Of a DNA stretch of 64,000 bases, positions 34,980 through 44,831 are shown piece by piece. A program made the position numbers and the translations under genes. The notes below the pieces were generated by a model. It worked only from the letters and a program-made list of their open reading frames with translations. It did not search any database and was not told the origin of the DNA. This stretch comes from JBBEBE01 sp040882505 (GTDB lineage: Bacteria > Bacteroidota > Rhodothermia > Balneolales > Balneolaceae): contig JBBEBE010000009.1 in NCBI GenBank assembly GCA_040882505.1, positions 186,001-250,000 on the forward strand, in the 5' to 3' direction. The number at the start of each line of letters is the position of its first letter. Within the stretch, counting starts at the first letter, position 1.

Positions 34980-35446
34980 ATCGCTACAGTCATGTTCAAC
35001 TGATTCTGGCCGGCATCCTCATTCTGCTTGTACAGCTACTGCTCATGAGGCATCTGACCATTTTCGGAACAGAGGGGGATCTGTTGCTTGTTTGGTTGGT
35101 TTGGATGGCGAGTTGGAAAGACCGCACCCAAGTTCTTCTCTATACAGCTGCATTCTCCTTTCTACTGGATCTGGGTACAGAGATGTGGGGTGTTCATACG
35201 TTTGCCAAGACACTTCTGATCTATCTTACCCACACCTACCTGAACAATGTCTCTGCCAATCGACTCATCTTCTGGCAAGTCTTCCTTATCTTGCTGGCAA
35301 TGGCCGTTGTCCATCAAGTCTTGATTGTCCTTCTGACGGAATTGAACGGTATTCCTCTCGGACCGTGGAACCGATGGACCCTTGTTTCGGTCGGAAGCCT
35401 CTATACCGCTTTTATCGGCAGTTTTCTCTATCTGATTCGCAATTGA
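34976..35446 (+). CDS. mreD: Rod-shape-determining protein MreD
   Basis: MreD is a small polytopic membrane protein of the elongasome. The 156-residue product has about five hydrophobic helices (from LILAGILILLVQLLLM to VGSLYTAFIGSFLYLI) and lies in the invariant position between mreC and the PBP2 gene. The start is TTG 34976, overlapping the mreC stop (TTGA). Sequence conservation in this family is low, so position and topology carry the call. Confidence 0.87.
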   Translation: MNRYSHVQLILAGILILLVQLLLMRHLTIFGTEGDLLLVWLVWMASWKDRTQVLLYTAAFSFLLDLGTEMWGVHTFAKTLLIYLTHTYLNNVSANRLIFWQVFLILLAMAVVHQVLIVLLTELNGIPLGPWNRWTLVSVGSLYTAFIGSFLYLIRN

Positions 35447-35453
35447 ACCCGAC

Positions 35454-37406
35454 ATGACGCCTCGCCAAAAGAACCATCTTACCCTTTCGGTTCGTGTCAT
35501 CCAGGGGCTCTTTGTGCTTGCCTGGCTTGTACTCATGGGTCGACTTGTGCAATTGCAAATCCTCGATTACGATCGCTATGCCCCGATCAGCCAACAAAAC
35601 ATCGTGCGCCAAGAGGTGATTTCACCCTCCAGAGGGCTCATCTACGATCGGAATGGAACCATTTTGGTCGAAAACGAACCGATCTATTCAATTGCCATCA
35701 CCCCCGCAAATATGGATACCACCCGTATCCCGCTGTTGGCCTCCCTCTTGCAGATGGAGGAGAAGGAGCTTCGCGAGCGGATCCAGCAAGCACAGTCCTA
35801 CTCCTGGCACCGAAGTTCACGACTCGTTACAGAGGTCTCCTTTGATATCTTTTCCGATATTCAAGAGAACAGCTGGCAACTTCCGGGTATTCATCATCAA
35901 ATCGACAGCAAACGTCACTATCCGCTCACTCTTCGAGCATCCCACACTCTGGGGTATCTTCGAGAGGCCAGCCGGGAAGAGTATTTGGCCGATCAAGAGA
36001 TTCGGTTGGGAGACCAAATCGGAAAGAGTGGTCTGGAAATGACCTATGAAGAGCACCTTCGGGGAGATGCCGGTATCGGATATACCCAAGTCAATGCACT
36101 GGGGCAATCATTGGGACCTCATCCCGATCACGAGCTCACCGTCCCGCCAGTCAAGGGATCGGACTTGATCTCCAGCCTGGACGCCGATCTTCAAACCCTT
36201 GCAGAACGTTTGATGGTCAACAAGAAAGGGGGGGTTGTTGCCATGGATCCGCAGACCGGTGAAATTCTCGCGATGGTCAGCTCTCCACAGTATGACCTCT
36301 CCAGGCTTGCCGGGGAGATGGATCGTACCTACTGGCAAGCGATCAACGATAATCAAGACAATCCGCTCTACAACCGTACCATCTCCTCCCTGCAACCGCC
36401 CGGATCCACATTCAAACCGATGATGGGTCTGATCGGCCTTCACTTGGGTCTTGTCACTCCGGAGATGGAGATCTACAATCCGGGCGCCTATTATCGCGGA
36501 AGGGCCTATGGAGACTTGGCGGACCCGGGTTATTACAATCTCGAGCTCGCCCTTACCCGTTCGAGCAATACCTATTTTTTCTGGATGATGGATCGTATCG
36601 CTTCCAGAGGATGGCTCAATGAGTGGAGTCGCCTTACCAAAGATTTCGGACTCGGAATTCAGAACGGAATTGATCTGCCATTTGAAACCACCGGCATTAT
36701 TCCGGACAGCACCTATATGAACCGGACATTCGGGGAGCGCCAGTGGGGAGTCGGTGATCTCATGAGCCTGGGTGTGGGCCAGGGAATGGTCTCTGTGTCC
36801 CCCCTTCAAATGGCCGTTGCCACCTCGGCGATCGCCAATGGGGGATTCCGTGTACAACCCCATTTGGTACGTGCCATTCACGGGCCGGATGGTCAGTTGC
36901 AGTATACCCGGCCGGAGCGACATTCGATCGACTGGATCGAACCGAACCATTTGGAGACGGTACAGAACGGGATGCGTCGGGTCGTAACCGAGGGAAGTGG
37001 GCGATACTATGTAAACATTCCCGATATTTCCGCTGCAGGGAAAACCGGAACTGCACAAAATCCACACGGAGAGAATCATGGGTGGTTCATCTCCTATGCA
37101 CCCTTTGAAGATCCACAGATTGCGATTGCCGTCCTTGTCGAAAATGCGGGATTTGGATCCCAAACCGCCTCTCCCATCGCCGCATTGCTCATCGAGCAGT
37201 ATCTGACCGGCGATGTCACCCGACAGCATGTCCTGGATCATGCACTCTCTGTACGAAGCGAAGGGCTCTATATCCCGATGAGTGACTCCATCCCTTCACC
37301 CCTCCAGACAGACCCACAAGACTCCATGTTGCCATCGATGCAGGAGCCTCGAAACGAGACCCCGTTATCCGACCCTGCCAACCCCTCTGATCGTCCGATG
37401 CCATGA
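35454..37406 (+). CDS. mrdA: Elongation penicillin-binding protein 2 (MrdA)
   Basis: PBP2 is the monofunctional transpeptidase of side-wall elongation, partner of RodA. The 650-residue product has an N-terminal anchor (VRVIQGLFVLAWLVLMG), dimer-domain sequence ISPSRGLIYDRNG, then GKSGLEMTYEEHLRG. The transpeptidase domain has the active Ser318 in GSTFKPM, SSN in LTRSSNTYFFWM and KTGTAQNP. A proline/serine-rich C-terminal tail of about 70 residues follows. The stop overlaps rodA as ATGA. Confidence 0.95.
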   Translation: MTPRQKNHLTLSVRVIQGLFVLAWLVLMGRLVQLQILDYDRYAPISQQNIVRQEVISPSRGLIYDRNGTILVENEPIYSIAITPANMDTTRIPLLASLLQMEEKELRERIQQAQSYSWHRSSRLVTEVSFDIFSDIQENSWQLPGIHHQIDSKRHYPLTLRASHTLGYLREASREEYLADQEIRLGDQIGKSGLEMTYEEHLRGDAGIGYTQVNALGQSLGPHPDHELTVPPVKGSDLISSLDADLQTLAERLMVNKKGGVVAMDPQTGEILAMVSSPQYDLSRLAGEMDRTYWQAINDNQDNPLYNRTISSLQPPGSTFKPMMGLIGLHLGLVTPEMEIYNPGAYYRGRAYGDLADPGYYNLELALTRSSNTYFFWMMDRIASRGWLNEWSRLTKDFGLGIQNGIDLPFETTGIIPDSTYMNRTFGERQWGVGDLMSLGVGQGMVSVSPLQMAVATSAIANGGFRVQPHLVRAIHGPDGQLQYTRPERHSIDWIEPNHLETVQNGMRRVVTEGSGRYYVNIPDISAAGKTGTAQNPHGENHGWFISYAPFEDPQIAIAVLVENAGFGSQTASPIAALLIEQYLTGDVTRQHVLDHALSVRSEGLYIPMSDSIPSPLQTDPQDSMLPSMQEPRNETPLSDPANPSDRPMP

Positions 37407-38653
37407 ATGCACTCCGTGAAATCGACTGGTTCACCGTATTGATATGGGCCGCACTCTCGTCTATCGGACTGGTTGCAATCTATAGCGCAACTCAGGGACC
37501 GGTATCTCAATTTCTTCCAGAGTACATTCAAAACAATTTTTCACGACAGCTTCTTTGGGTCTCTATCTCGCTTGGGGGAATTGCGGCTCTCCAATTTGTT
37601 CCGCCGCGCACATTTCAGGGACTCTCCTGGATCCTCTACGCATTCAGCCTCTTCTTGATGATTTTGACGGTCTTCTTTGGCACCGAAGTAAGTGGGTCCA
37701 GAAGTTGGCTTCGTGTAGGCCCGCTGAATTTGCAGACGGCCGAAATCATGAAACTCTCCACGATTCTGGCCGCGGCCAACTATCTGACCCACTCCAGAAA
37801 TACATCGGCCAGTGATCTTCGAACCACTTTGACGACAATTCTGATCTTTCTTTTACCGATCACGCTGCTTCTCTTTCAGAGTGAACTTGGCGTCTCGGTC
37901 ATTTTTATAGCTCTGTTGCCGTTCATGCTCTTCTGGGCGGGGTTGCCACACGGCATTACACTTTTCGTGATTTCACCGGTTTTGGTCGGCTATTTGAGTG
38001 TCATCGGCATGCCGTGGGGAATAGGTGGAGCTGTCGTGCTCACTCTGCTTCTGTTTCTCATCCACCGGAAGCCATTTCTCCCGATTGCAGCGTTGGCCAT
38101 CGGCATCGTAACGGTTGTTTCAACCGACATCCTTCTTCATCAACTTCTTCAACCGCACCAAGCTGCACGAATCGAAGCGTTCGTCAATCCGGATCTGGAT
38201 CCACAGGGTTCCGGGTGGAATATCCTGCAAGCGACCACTGCCATCGGCTCCGGAGGTCTCACGGGAAAAGGATTCATGGAGGGTACGCAGACTCAACTTC
38301 GCTTTCTTCCGGAACAGTGGACCGATTTCATCTTTTGCGTCATTGGAGAGGAGTTCGGTTTTCTTGGTGCATCGATCACCATCACCCTTTTTCTTCTCCT
38401 CTTCATCCGGCTCCTTCAGCTTTCACTGCAACACAAATATCCGTTTGCCCAACTGGTGATGGTCAGTACGGCATCCGTCTTCTTTATCCACTTCTTGATC
38501 AATATCGCAAGTGCTACGGCCGTCATGCCGGTCATTGGCCTGCCACTGCCATTCGTCAGTTATGGAGGATCCTCTTTCTTGATCAACTCCATGCTTCTCG
38601 GAATCTGTTTGAACCTCGATCTGTACAAACGGTCCTTCAGTATCTATCGATAA
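37403..38653 (+). CDS. rodA: Lipid II polymerase RodA (SEDS family)
   Basis: RodA is the elongation SEDS glycosyltransferase. The 416-residue polytopic protein has LVAIYSATQGP in the first helix, FFGTEVSGSRSWLRVGPLNLQ, FQSELGVSVIF, GSGGLTGKGFMEGTQTQLRF, FLPEQWTDFIFCVIGEEFGF and the C-terminal GLPLPFVSYGGSSF. An insertion of about 30 residues between these motifs contains HQLLQPHQAARIEAFVNPDLDP, as in other RodA. Starts within the mrdA stop; last gene of the mre operon, convergent with the desaturase. Confidence 0.95.
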   Translation: MNALREIDWFTVLIWAALSSIGLVAIYSATQGPVSQFLPEYIQNNFSRQLLWVSISLGGIAALQFVPPRTFQGLSWILYAFSLFLMILTVFFGTEVSGSRSWLRVGPLNLQTAEIMKLSTILAAANYLTHSRNTSASDLRTTLTTILIFLLPITLLLFQSELGVSVIFIALLPFMLFWAGLPHGITLFVISPVLVGYLSVIGMPWGIGGAVVLTLLLFLIHRKPFLPIAALAIGIVTVVSTDILLHQLLQPHQAARIEAFVNPDLDPQGSGWNILQATTAIGSGGLTGKGFMEGTQTQLRFLPEQWTDFIFCVIGEEFGFLGASITITLFLLLFIRLLQLSLQHKYPFAQLVMVSTASVFFIHFLINIASATAVMPVIGLPLPFVSYGGSSFLINSMLLGICLNLDLYKRSFSIYR

Positions 38654-38703
38654 AAATGTGAATCCACACTCCATCGACTCGACTCTGGAACGATTAGATC
38701 GGA

Positions 38704-39801
38704 TTATGCAGGATAACTGAACTCCGGATCGCCGAATTTTTTGAGTGTTCTGTAGTGGGATGCTACGGCCTCAAAGAATGTGTCGTGCATATTGTAGGGG
38801 ATATTGAACTCTTGGGCCGTTTGCTCCACGATGGGACTAATTGCCGGATAATGGATACTGCAAACCCGGGGAAACAGATGGTGCTCGATCTGGAAATTGA
38901 GACCCCCGACAAACCAGCACAACGCTTTGTTGTCCCGTGCAAAATTATTGGTCGTCACCATCTCGTGAATCATCCAGTGTTCATCGATCATGTTCTCTTC
39001 GTCAGGAAGCGGATGGTCGGTCTCTTCGACGACGTGGGCGAGTTGAAAAATAATTCCAAGTATCAGCCCGGCTGTCAGGTGAAGCGTTCCGAATCCGATA
39101 AACAGTTGAACCCAGGTAATATCAAGTAGTACCATGGGCAGTACAAGCGTGTACGCATAATAGATACCCTTGGTGACAAACAGGATGACCCACTCGCTCC
39201 ATGGATGATGTTTGCTTTCGTAGGGTCCGATATTGGACTTTAAGAAATTCTTGTAATCCTTGATAAATACCCAGAAAAAAGAGGCCAGACTGTAGGCAAA
39301 AAATGCAAGAATATGTTGTACACGGTGAATCGGCTTGTATTCCGAGTGCGGAGAGAGTCGAATGAAGTCCGCCACTTCCAGGTCTTCGTCATGACCGTGA
39401 ATATTGGTGTAGGTGTGGTGGATGATGTTGTGTGTAATCTTCCAGATATATCCATTTGCACCCAACAGATCGAAGGTAAAGCCAAGAGCACGATTCACAT
39501 GTTTGTTGGATGAGTAGGCCCCGTGAAGCGCATCATGGGATACTGAAAATCCGATTCCGGCCATTCCGACACCCATCAGAAAGCTCAGAAACCACATCAC
39601 TTCCAGGGAAAACCGGCCCGAGATAATCAGAGCGTAACTTCCGAAAAAGAGAGTGAGCAACAAGACGGTCTTTACCACCATCTGCAGGTTGGCATGTTTG
39701 GAGAGGCCATTCTCCTCAAAATATTGATCGACCCGCTCTTTGACCGTTTTACTGAATTCCCGACTGATTTTATTGTTGAATGTTACTTTTTGGACTGCCA
39801 T
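38704..39801 (-). CDS. Membrane fatty acid desaturase (front-end type, no cytochrome b5)
   Basis: This 365-residue membrane di-iron enzyme would introduce double bonds into acyl chains. The three histidine boxes are HDALH (about residue 92), HNIIHH (about 125) and a third box QIEHHLFP in place of HxxHH, the Gln form being typical of front-end and linoleoyl-CoA-type desaturases. There are four or more membrane segments. There is no N-terminal cytochrome b5 domain, so it needs an external electron donor. ATG 39801 is preceded by GAGGAAAACC; an ATG at 39813 is an alternative. A gap of 132 nt upstream probably holds its promoter. Confidence 0.88.
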   Translation of the reverse strand: MAVQKVTFNNKISREFSKTVKERVDQYFEENGLSKHANLQMVVKTVLLLTLFFGSYALIISGRFSLEVMWFLSFLMGVGMAGIGFSVSHDALHGAYSSNKHVNRALGFTFDLLGANGYIWKITHNIIHHTYTNIHGHDEDLEVADFIRLSPHSEYKPIHRVQHILAFFAYSLASFFWVFIKDYKNFLKSNIGPYESKHHPWSEWVILFVTKGIYYAYTLVLPMVLLDITWVQLFIGFGTLHLTAGLILGIIFQLAHVVEETDHPLPDEENMIDEHWMIHEMVTTNNFARDNKALCWFVGGLNFQIEHHLFPRVCSIHYPAISPIVEQTAQEFNIPYNMHDTFFEAVASHYRTLKKFGDPEFSYPA

Positions 39802-39933
39802 GGTTTTCCTCATTTCCTATTATACAAACTTCATTTTTTCCATGCAGATGGCCGTCTGCAGGATTCAATCGTTCACTCTGCCAGAGAGATACCCCGGGTT
39901 CCGCGAAGCAACTTTCTGCATATTGCATGCATA

Positions 39934-40554
39934 TCATTCGCCCATTGTGCGTATTGGGTCCAAAGAACGATCCGTTCCAAGCCGGAATGATCGGCGATGA
40001 TGAATCGTGAATCCGTATTCGGCAAGAGCCTCTCGATGCTCTTTTGTCGGATAACCGACATTCTTCTCCCATCCAAAACCAGGATATGTGTGGTGCAACT
40101 TCTTCATGATGCGATCCCGGTGAACTTTTGCCAAAATGGATGCTGCGGCTATTGAAGCAGACCTGCTGTCTCCTTTGACAATACATTCGAACGACACAAG
40201 AGAAGCAGGGTATCGATTCCCGTCTACCAACAGGAAATCCGGATCTCCTCCAGACTCACTACAGCAAACCATCGCTTCCAAAGAAGCGTTCAGAATATTG
40301 ATCTCGTCAATTCGTTTTGGCGATTTTTCGATGAGCACCGAGTAGAGAGCTTCTTCCCGGATCTTTTCCGCCAACCTCTCTCTTTTTGAAGCAGACAGGG
40401 TTTTGCTGTCCCGATATCCGGTATGATCTCCATGGGGATCCAGGATCACACCTGCCGCAACGACCGGTCCGGCCAGACAGCCCCGGCCCACCTCATCGAG
40501 TCCCATGACCCGATGAAAGCCATCCGACCAAAGTTTTCGTTCGAATGTGAGCAT
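39934..40554 (-). CDS. rnhB: Ribonuclease HII
   Basis: RNase HII removes RNA primers and misincorporated ribonucleotides from DNA. The 206-residue product has the catalytic motif GLDEVGRGCLAGPVVAA, the second acidic cluster YRDSKTLSASKRERLAEKI, LLVDGNRYPA and KGDSRSASIAAASILAKVHRD. ATG 40554 is preferred to TTG 40563. It ends the uppS-bamA-ompH operon. Confidence 0.95.
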   Translation of the reverse strand: MLTFERKLWSDGFHRVMGLDEVGRGCLAGPVVAAGVILDPHGDHTGYRDSKTLSASKRERLAEKIREEALYSVLIEKSPKRIDEINILNASLEAMVCCSESGGDPDFLLVDGNRYPASLVSFECIVKGDSRSASIAAASILAKVHRDRIMKKLHHTYPGFGWEKNVGYPTKEHREALAEYGFTIHHRRSFRLGTDRSLDPIRTMGE

Positions 40555-40573
40555 CGCACTCAATCGATCGATG

Positions 40574-41116
40574 TCAGATTCCGAGGTGCTCCATGACCGC
40601 TTCGGTAATGTCCACTTCGTTGCGAATCTCCTCTTTCACGTAAAGGATGACAACATCTCCAGTCGACGTCGTCGTATTCAGAATGTAATCCAGACCTTTC
40701 TCTTGGGCAACGGCATCTATCGACTCCTGAACTTGTTCCAAAAGCGGAGACATCAGCTCGGCCTGACGCTGCTGGATCTCTTGTCGAACTTGATTCTGGG
40801 ACTGCTGAAGTTCGAACTGCATCTGTCCCAAGCGCTCCTCTTCCTGCTGTCGGGCATTATCGGATATGACTCCGATCTTCTGTTGGAATGCTTCCAGCTC
40901 CTGTTGGAGAGCTCCTTCCTGCTCGGTCAATTCCTGTCGCTTTCGTTCAACAAAATTCTGCATGCGCTGTTCGACTGCACGCATCTCCGGCATGCGGTCC
41001 AGAATGGCTCTGGGCTCTACATAGCCGATCTTCATATCCTGTGCCTGACTCCGGTCCGGGGCCAGCATGAGGGTGAGCATCAGTAGAAACAGTCCGGTCA
41101 TCCATCTTCTCTTCAT
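40574..41116 (-). CDS. ompH: OmpH/Skp-like periplasmic chaperone (third copy)
   Basis: Skp/OmpH proteins hold unfolded outer-membrane proteins for the BAM complex. The 180-residue product has a signal peptide (MKRRWMTGLFLLMLTLMLAP, cleavage near SQAQ), the beta segment KIGYVEPRAILDRMPEMRAV, a long Gln/Glu-rich coiled coil (residues about 50-145) and the C-terminal LDYILNTTTSTGDVVILYV typical of the family. ATG 41116 is preceded by GGAG at 6 nt; ATGs at 41128 and 41143 are alternatives. Third of three tandem paralogues behind bamA. Confidence 0.88.
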   Translation of the reverse strand: MKRRWMTGLFLLMLTLMLAPDRSQAQDMKIGYVEPRAILDRMPEMRAVEQRMQNFVERKRQELTEQEGALQQELEAFQQKIGVISDNARQQEEERLGQMQFELQQSQNQVRQEIQQRQAELMSPLLEQVQESIDAVAQEKGLDYILNTTTSTGDVVILYVKEEIRNEVDITEAVMEHLGI

Positions 41117-41144
41117 CTTCTTCTCCATCTGTCGTTGATTCATG

Positions 41145-41669
41145 CTAGTTCGATGTCAATCGTTCGATGACCCGTTCAGTGATATCCACACTTCGATCCG
41201 ATGCATAATAGATCAGTGGATCACCTGCGCTGGTCTGTGTATTCAGTACAAAATCGAGGTCTTCCTCCATGGCCGCTTCCTGCATCGCCTGTTCCACGCG
41301 CTGCATGACCGGCTCGATCAATTCGGCCTGGCGTTGCTGCAATTGATTCTGAATCCGGCGCTCCAAGTTACCAAGTTCCTCTTCCTGGGCCATGAGCTGC
41401 TCTTCGAGCGTTGCCTGCTCTTCGCTGGAGAGGGAACCGGACTCCATTTGTTCTTCATACGCATTGACCTCATCCATCCATGCGGAGTATCGACTTACGA
41501 ACTGATCTTCCAGTTCTTGACCATACGTTTCCAACTGTTGCTGAATCTGCTGTGTCTCCGGAAGAGATCGCATGACCTCGTCCGGATTCATGATTCCGAC
41601 ACTCAACTGGGCGAGGACCAACCCTGGAGCCAGTGCCATCATCATAACCAATAGTCCTTTTCGAATCAT
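41145..41669 (-). CDS. ompH: OmpH/Skp-like periplasmic chaperone (second copy)
   Basis: This 174-residue product has a signal peptide (MIRKGLLVMMMALAPGLVLA), then LSVGIMNPDEVMRSLPETQQ, an acidic Glu/Gln-rich coiled coil, and the family C-terminus LDFVLNTQTSAGDPLIYY followed by SVDITERVIERL. ATG 41669 has GAGG at good spacing; ATG 41675 is possible. It shares the ending pattern with the downstream copy but is much more acidic in the coiled coil, so the copies have diverged. Confidence 0.87.
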   Translation of the reverse strand: MIRKGLLVMMMALAPGLVLAQLSVGIMNPDEVMRSLPETQQIQQQLETYGQELEDQFVSRYSAWMDEVNAYEEQMESGSLSSEEQATLEEQLMAQEEELGNLERRIQNQLQQRQAELIEPVMQRVEQAMQEAAMEEDLDFVLNTQTSAGDPLIYYASDRSVDITERVIERLTSN

Positions 41670-41719
41670 ATTCATACCTCGTTCTGATTTCATAGCAGGC
41701 AAAGTTAGTAAAAAGCGTC

Positions 41720-42268
41720 TCAATTTCTTAATTCTGACTCGTTGGATGTGCCAAGCCCCAAAATCTGAAGGACTTCGTCGGTTAAATCCCACTCTTCCCT
41801 TGCGAATAACATCCTCGGTTCCCCGGCCCGGTCCAGTACAAAGTCATATGAATCCTGTCGGGCTGCCCGATCAATCGCTTGGTAAATTTCTTGCTGGAGG
41901 GGTTCAAGCAGTGCCTTTTGCTGCTGAAAGTAGTCTCCGTCCGGTCCGAATTTCTGATGTAGAAATGCCTCTCTGTCTCCCTTTAGTTGCTCGATCCGGG
42001 CTCGCTGTTCCGCCCGCAGTTCCTCATCATACAGCAGTTCTCTCTCTTCAAAATCTTGTTCAAGAAGCTCGAGTTCCAACTCCATCTCCCGGGCCTCCTC
42101 ACGCCACTGATTCCCGAGGATGGTCAACCTCTCTTCTATACCCTGATATTCCGGCATTTGTTCCAGTATCCGATCGGTATTGACATACCCCACTCGCTGA
42201 TTCTGCGCTCCAACTTCTTGCGCCAGAACCGGAAAAAACAGGATCCAAATCCAGAAAACACGGTTCAT
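41720..42268 (-). CDS. ompH: OmpH/Skp-like periplasmic chaperone (first copy, next to bamA)
   Basis: This 182-residue product has a signal peptide (NRVFWIWILFFPVLAQEVGA), then RVGYVNTDRILEQMPEYQGI, a coiled coil rich in Glu/Leu/Arg (residues about 45-130) and a C-terminus YDFVLDRAGEPRMLFAREEW followed by a helix. It is the copy closest to bamA (17 nt after its stop) and the most divergent at the C-terminus. ATG 42268 starts the signal peptide; the upstream frame overlaps bamA. Confidence 0.86.
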   Translation of the reverse strand: MNRVFWIWILFFPVLAQEVGAQNQRVGYVNTDRILEQMPEYQGIEERLTILGNQWREEAREMELELELLEQDFEERELLYDEELRAEQRARIEQLKGDREAFLHQKFGPDGDYFQQQKALLEPLQQEIYQAIDRAARQDSYDFVLDRAGEPRMLFAREEWDLTDEVLQILGLGTSNESELRN

Positions 42269-42284
42269 GGTCTCTTGGTTTTGA

Positions 42285-44831
42285 TCAGAAAGGAGCCCCG
42301 ATATTGAAAAGAAACTCCCACTCACCAGCGTTCAACCCGCCACCTCGATTTGAAGACGGCGTTCCGTCCATTCGATATCCATAACTGAGATCCACCAACC
42401 CGAGGATGGGAAGATAGAGGCGGGCACCGAATCCAACAGCCCGTTTGACATCAAACGGGTCAAAGTCTTCCAGCGTCAGGAACGTATTCCCGGCATCTGC
42501 AAAGAGGTACGGGATCAGCTGCAACTGCTCCGAACTGACGGCAGGGTACCGAAGTTCCAGAGAATACTTTGAAAGGACTCTTCCCCCGATCAGGTTTCGA
42601 TTCTCGTCCAATGGAGAGATAACGCCGGTAACTCCACCCGGATATCCACGCATATCCACATTGTCGTTGATAAAGCTCTGTCGCTGCTGAATTTCGGTTC
42701 CGCCCAGGAAGTATCGCTGGAAAAGACTCTCTTCGCCACTCCCGAAATAGCCCATGTATCCATACTGGGCACCTCCGGTCAGCGTCAGGTCACCGGCAAT
42801 GTTCGTGTGGTTCTGGTACTCACTCTTCAGCTTGTAGTATTGTGCAAATCCCGGAAGGGGTGGTGCCACCTCTCCACTGATCAACAACTTGGATCCGGTT
42901 CGCGGCGAGATGAAGTTGTCCAGTGAATTTCGTTCAAACTGATGGGTAATACTCAGGATATTCGTATCCCCGTCCGGAAAGATCCCTGCAAATCCAGCCA
43001 CATTGTAGAGCTGGTACGATAGCGACGTCTGCATGGAGAAAAAGTCATCGGGCCAGCGCAACTGCGGTCGGCCGATGGATACACCGGCAGAGAAGAGTTC
43101 GTTCCGTTCTCGTGGCTGGTTCCCGATCTGCTCATAGTTCAAAATATCATACGATGCATGAAACCCGAGAGAGGTCGGACGTCCACGGAGCCACGGCTCC
43201 TGGAACGACATGCTGTAGCTTTGATATCCCCGTCCCGTCACCTGAACACCGAGAGAGAATTTCTGTCCGTCTCCGGACGGGATCGGATTCCATCCTCCTT
43301 TCTCAAACATCCGTTGTACGGAGAAGTTGTTGAAGTTTACCCGTGCAGCCAGAATGATCCCGATATATCGCCCTCCAAACCCGCCGGAAAACTCAAAATT
43401 GTCCGTACTCTGAGACTCGTCGATCCGGTAGCTGACATCCACCGTCCGCTCCTCTTGATTCGGATTGAGGTTCGGTTCAATTCCTTCCGGATTAAAATAT
43501 CCAACCGTACTGAGCTCCCGCACGGTTCGCATAATGGCCGATCGACTGTAGGTCTGACCCGGCATGGTTCTCAAATTCCGGCGAACCACATCATCGTGTG
43601 TTTTGGTGTTCCCCGAAAAGCTGACGTCGCGTACGGTTGCCGTCTCTCGTTCAATGATATCGAAACGGATGTCGAGTTCGTTCTCTCCCACTGCCTGAAC
43701 ATCCGGGACAATCTCGAAAAAGAGATATCCGATATTCTGGTAATTGCTTGTAATATCGTTCTCGTCCCTCCGCATGTAGAGGTTCTCTTCAAACTTTGTC
43801 TGATTGAACACATCGCCTTCCCGAAAATCAAGCATGGTCGATAACTGTTCATCCGTATAGACGGAATTGCCTTCCCAGGTGATGTTCCGTACCCGGTATT
43901 GCGGGCCTTCATGGACCTCGATGTCAACTGCTACCCGATCCAGAGTCCCGCGAATCCAGTGATCGTGGTCATACACATAGACCGAATCCGACAAAATCCT
44001 GAAATCCCGAAACCCGTTTTCGCGGTAGAAGGTTCGAAGGTTGGTCATCGCTTCTTCGAAATCTTCCTCCGTGTGGACATACCGTTTAAAAAGACGAAGG
44101 AACGTGTCTTCTTTGATCGTACCAAGCTCTTTTCTCAAATCCCGATCGCTGTACTCTTCATTTCCTTCAAACCGGATACGTCCGATTTTGATCCTCTGTC
44201 CGGGATCGATTTGGAAGGTGAGTGTACTCCGGTTCCGTTCGTTATCCGAAATCTCTTCGACGGTCTCGACCTCAATGAACCAGTGTCCTTTGTTCTGATA
44301 ATACCGTCGAATGGTCTGAATCGCCTGCTGTTTCGCAGAGTTGGTGACGGCAAACCCGGGCAGGAGAGTGATCTGCTCCTCGAGTTCCCGGCGATGCGAC
44401 CGTTTGATGCCCTCCAGGTGGAACTCTTCAAGCCGTGGCTGCTCCTGAACACGAATGATCATGTTTACACGACTCCCTTCGGGCTCGACACAGATCTGGA
44501 CGTCGCTGAAAAGACTCGTTCGATAGATGCGACGGACCGCTTCAGGTACCTCTTCGCCAGGAATCGTAATTTGGTTTCCCACCTGCATTCCACTGGTACT
44601 GATCAGATAGCCGTCCCGGGCTGTACTTGCCCCTTCGACTCGAATATCATTGATCACATAACTCTGCGGACGCTCCTGCGTCGGATCCGTAATCTGAAAT
44701 TCACAGGCCTCCTGAGCTACTGCGGGATCCGGCATCAGCCCCGTGAATGTCCATACCAGAAGTGCGATAAAATATACGAGTCCAATCGGGCGTCTTGGCA
44801 CGGTGTTCAACTCCTTCATCCGTTTTTTCAC
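42285..44831 (-). CDS. bamA: Outer-membrane protein assembly factor BamA
   Basis: BamA is the Omp85 barrel that inserts outer-membrane proteins. The 848-residue product has a signal peptide (IALLVWTFTGLMPDPAVAQ), five POTRA-like repeats (for example YVINDIRVEGASTARDGYLI and VRNITWEGNSVYTDEQLSTM; about residues 55-450), then a 16-stranded barrel. The barrel includes the L6-type motif in FFLGGTEI-like YFLGGTEIQQRQSF, and the chain ends WEFLFNIGAPF with the terminal Phe. The start is GTG 44831, overlapping the uppS stop as GTGA; ATG 44819 is an alternative. Three ompH genes follow. Confidence 0.94.
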   Translation of the reverse strand: MKKRMKELNTVPRRPIGLVYFIALLVWTFTGLMPDPAVAQEACEFQITDPTQERPQSYVINDIRVEGASTARDGYLISTSGMQVGNQITIPGEEVPEAVRRIYRTSLFSDVQICVEPEGSRVNMIIRVQEQPRLEEFHLEGIKRSHRRELEEQITLLPGFAVTNSAKQQAIQTIRRYYQNKGHWFIEVETVEEISDNERNRSTLTFQIDPGQRIKIGRIRFEGNEEYSDRDLRKELGTIKEDTFLRLFKRYVHTEEDFEEAMTNLRTFYRENGFRDFRILSDSVYVYDHDHWIRGTLDRVAVDIEVHEGPQYRVRNITWEGNSVYTDEQLSTMLDFREGDVFNQTKFEENLYMRRDENDITSNYQNIGYLFFEIVPDVQAVGENELDIRFDIIERETATVRDVSFSGNTKTHDDVVRRNLRTMPGQTYSRSAIMRTVRELSTVGYFNPEGIEPNLNPNQEERTVDVSYRIDESQSTDNFEFSGGFGGRYIGIILAARVNFNNFSVQRMFEKGGWNPIPSGDGQKFSLGVQVTGRGYQSYSMSFQEPWLRGRPTSLGFHASYDILNYEQIGNQPRERNELFSAGVSIGRPQLRWPDDFFSMQTSLSYQLYNVAGFAGIFPDGDTNILSITHQFERNSLDNFISPRTGSKLLISGEVAPPLPGFAQYYKLKSEYQNHTNIAGDLTLTGGAQYGYMGYFGSGEESLFQRYFLGGTEIQQRQSFINDNVDMRGYPGGVTGVISPLDENRNLIGGRVLSKYSLELRYPAVSSEQLQLIPYLFADAGNTFLTLEDFDPFDVKRAVGFGARLYLPILGLVDLSYGYRMDGTPSSNRGGGLNAGEWEFLFNIGAPF

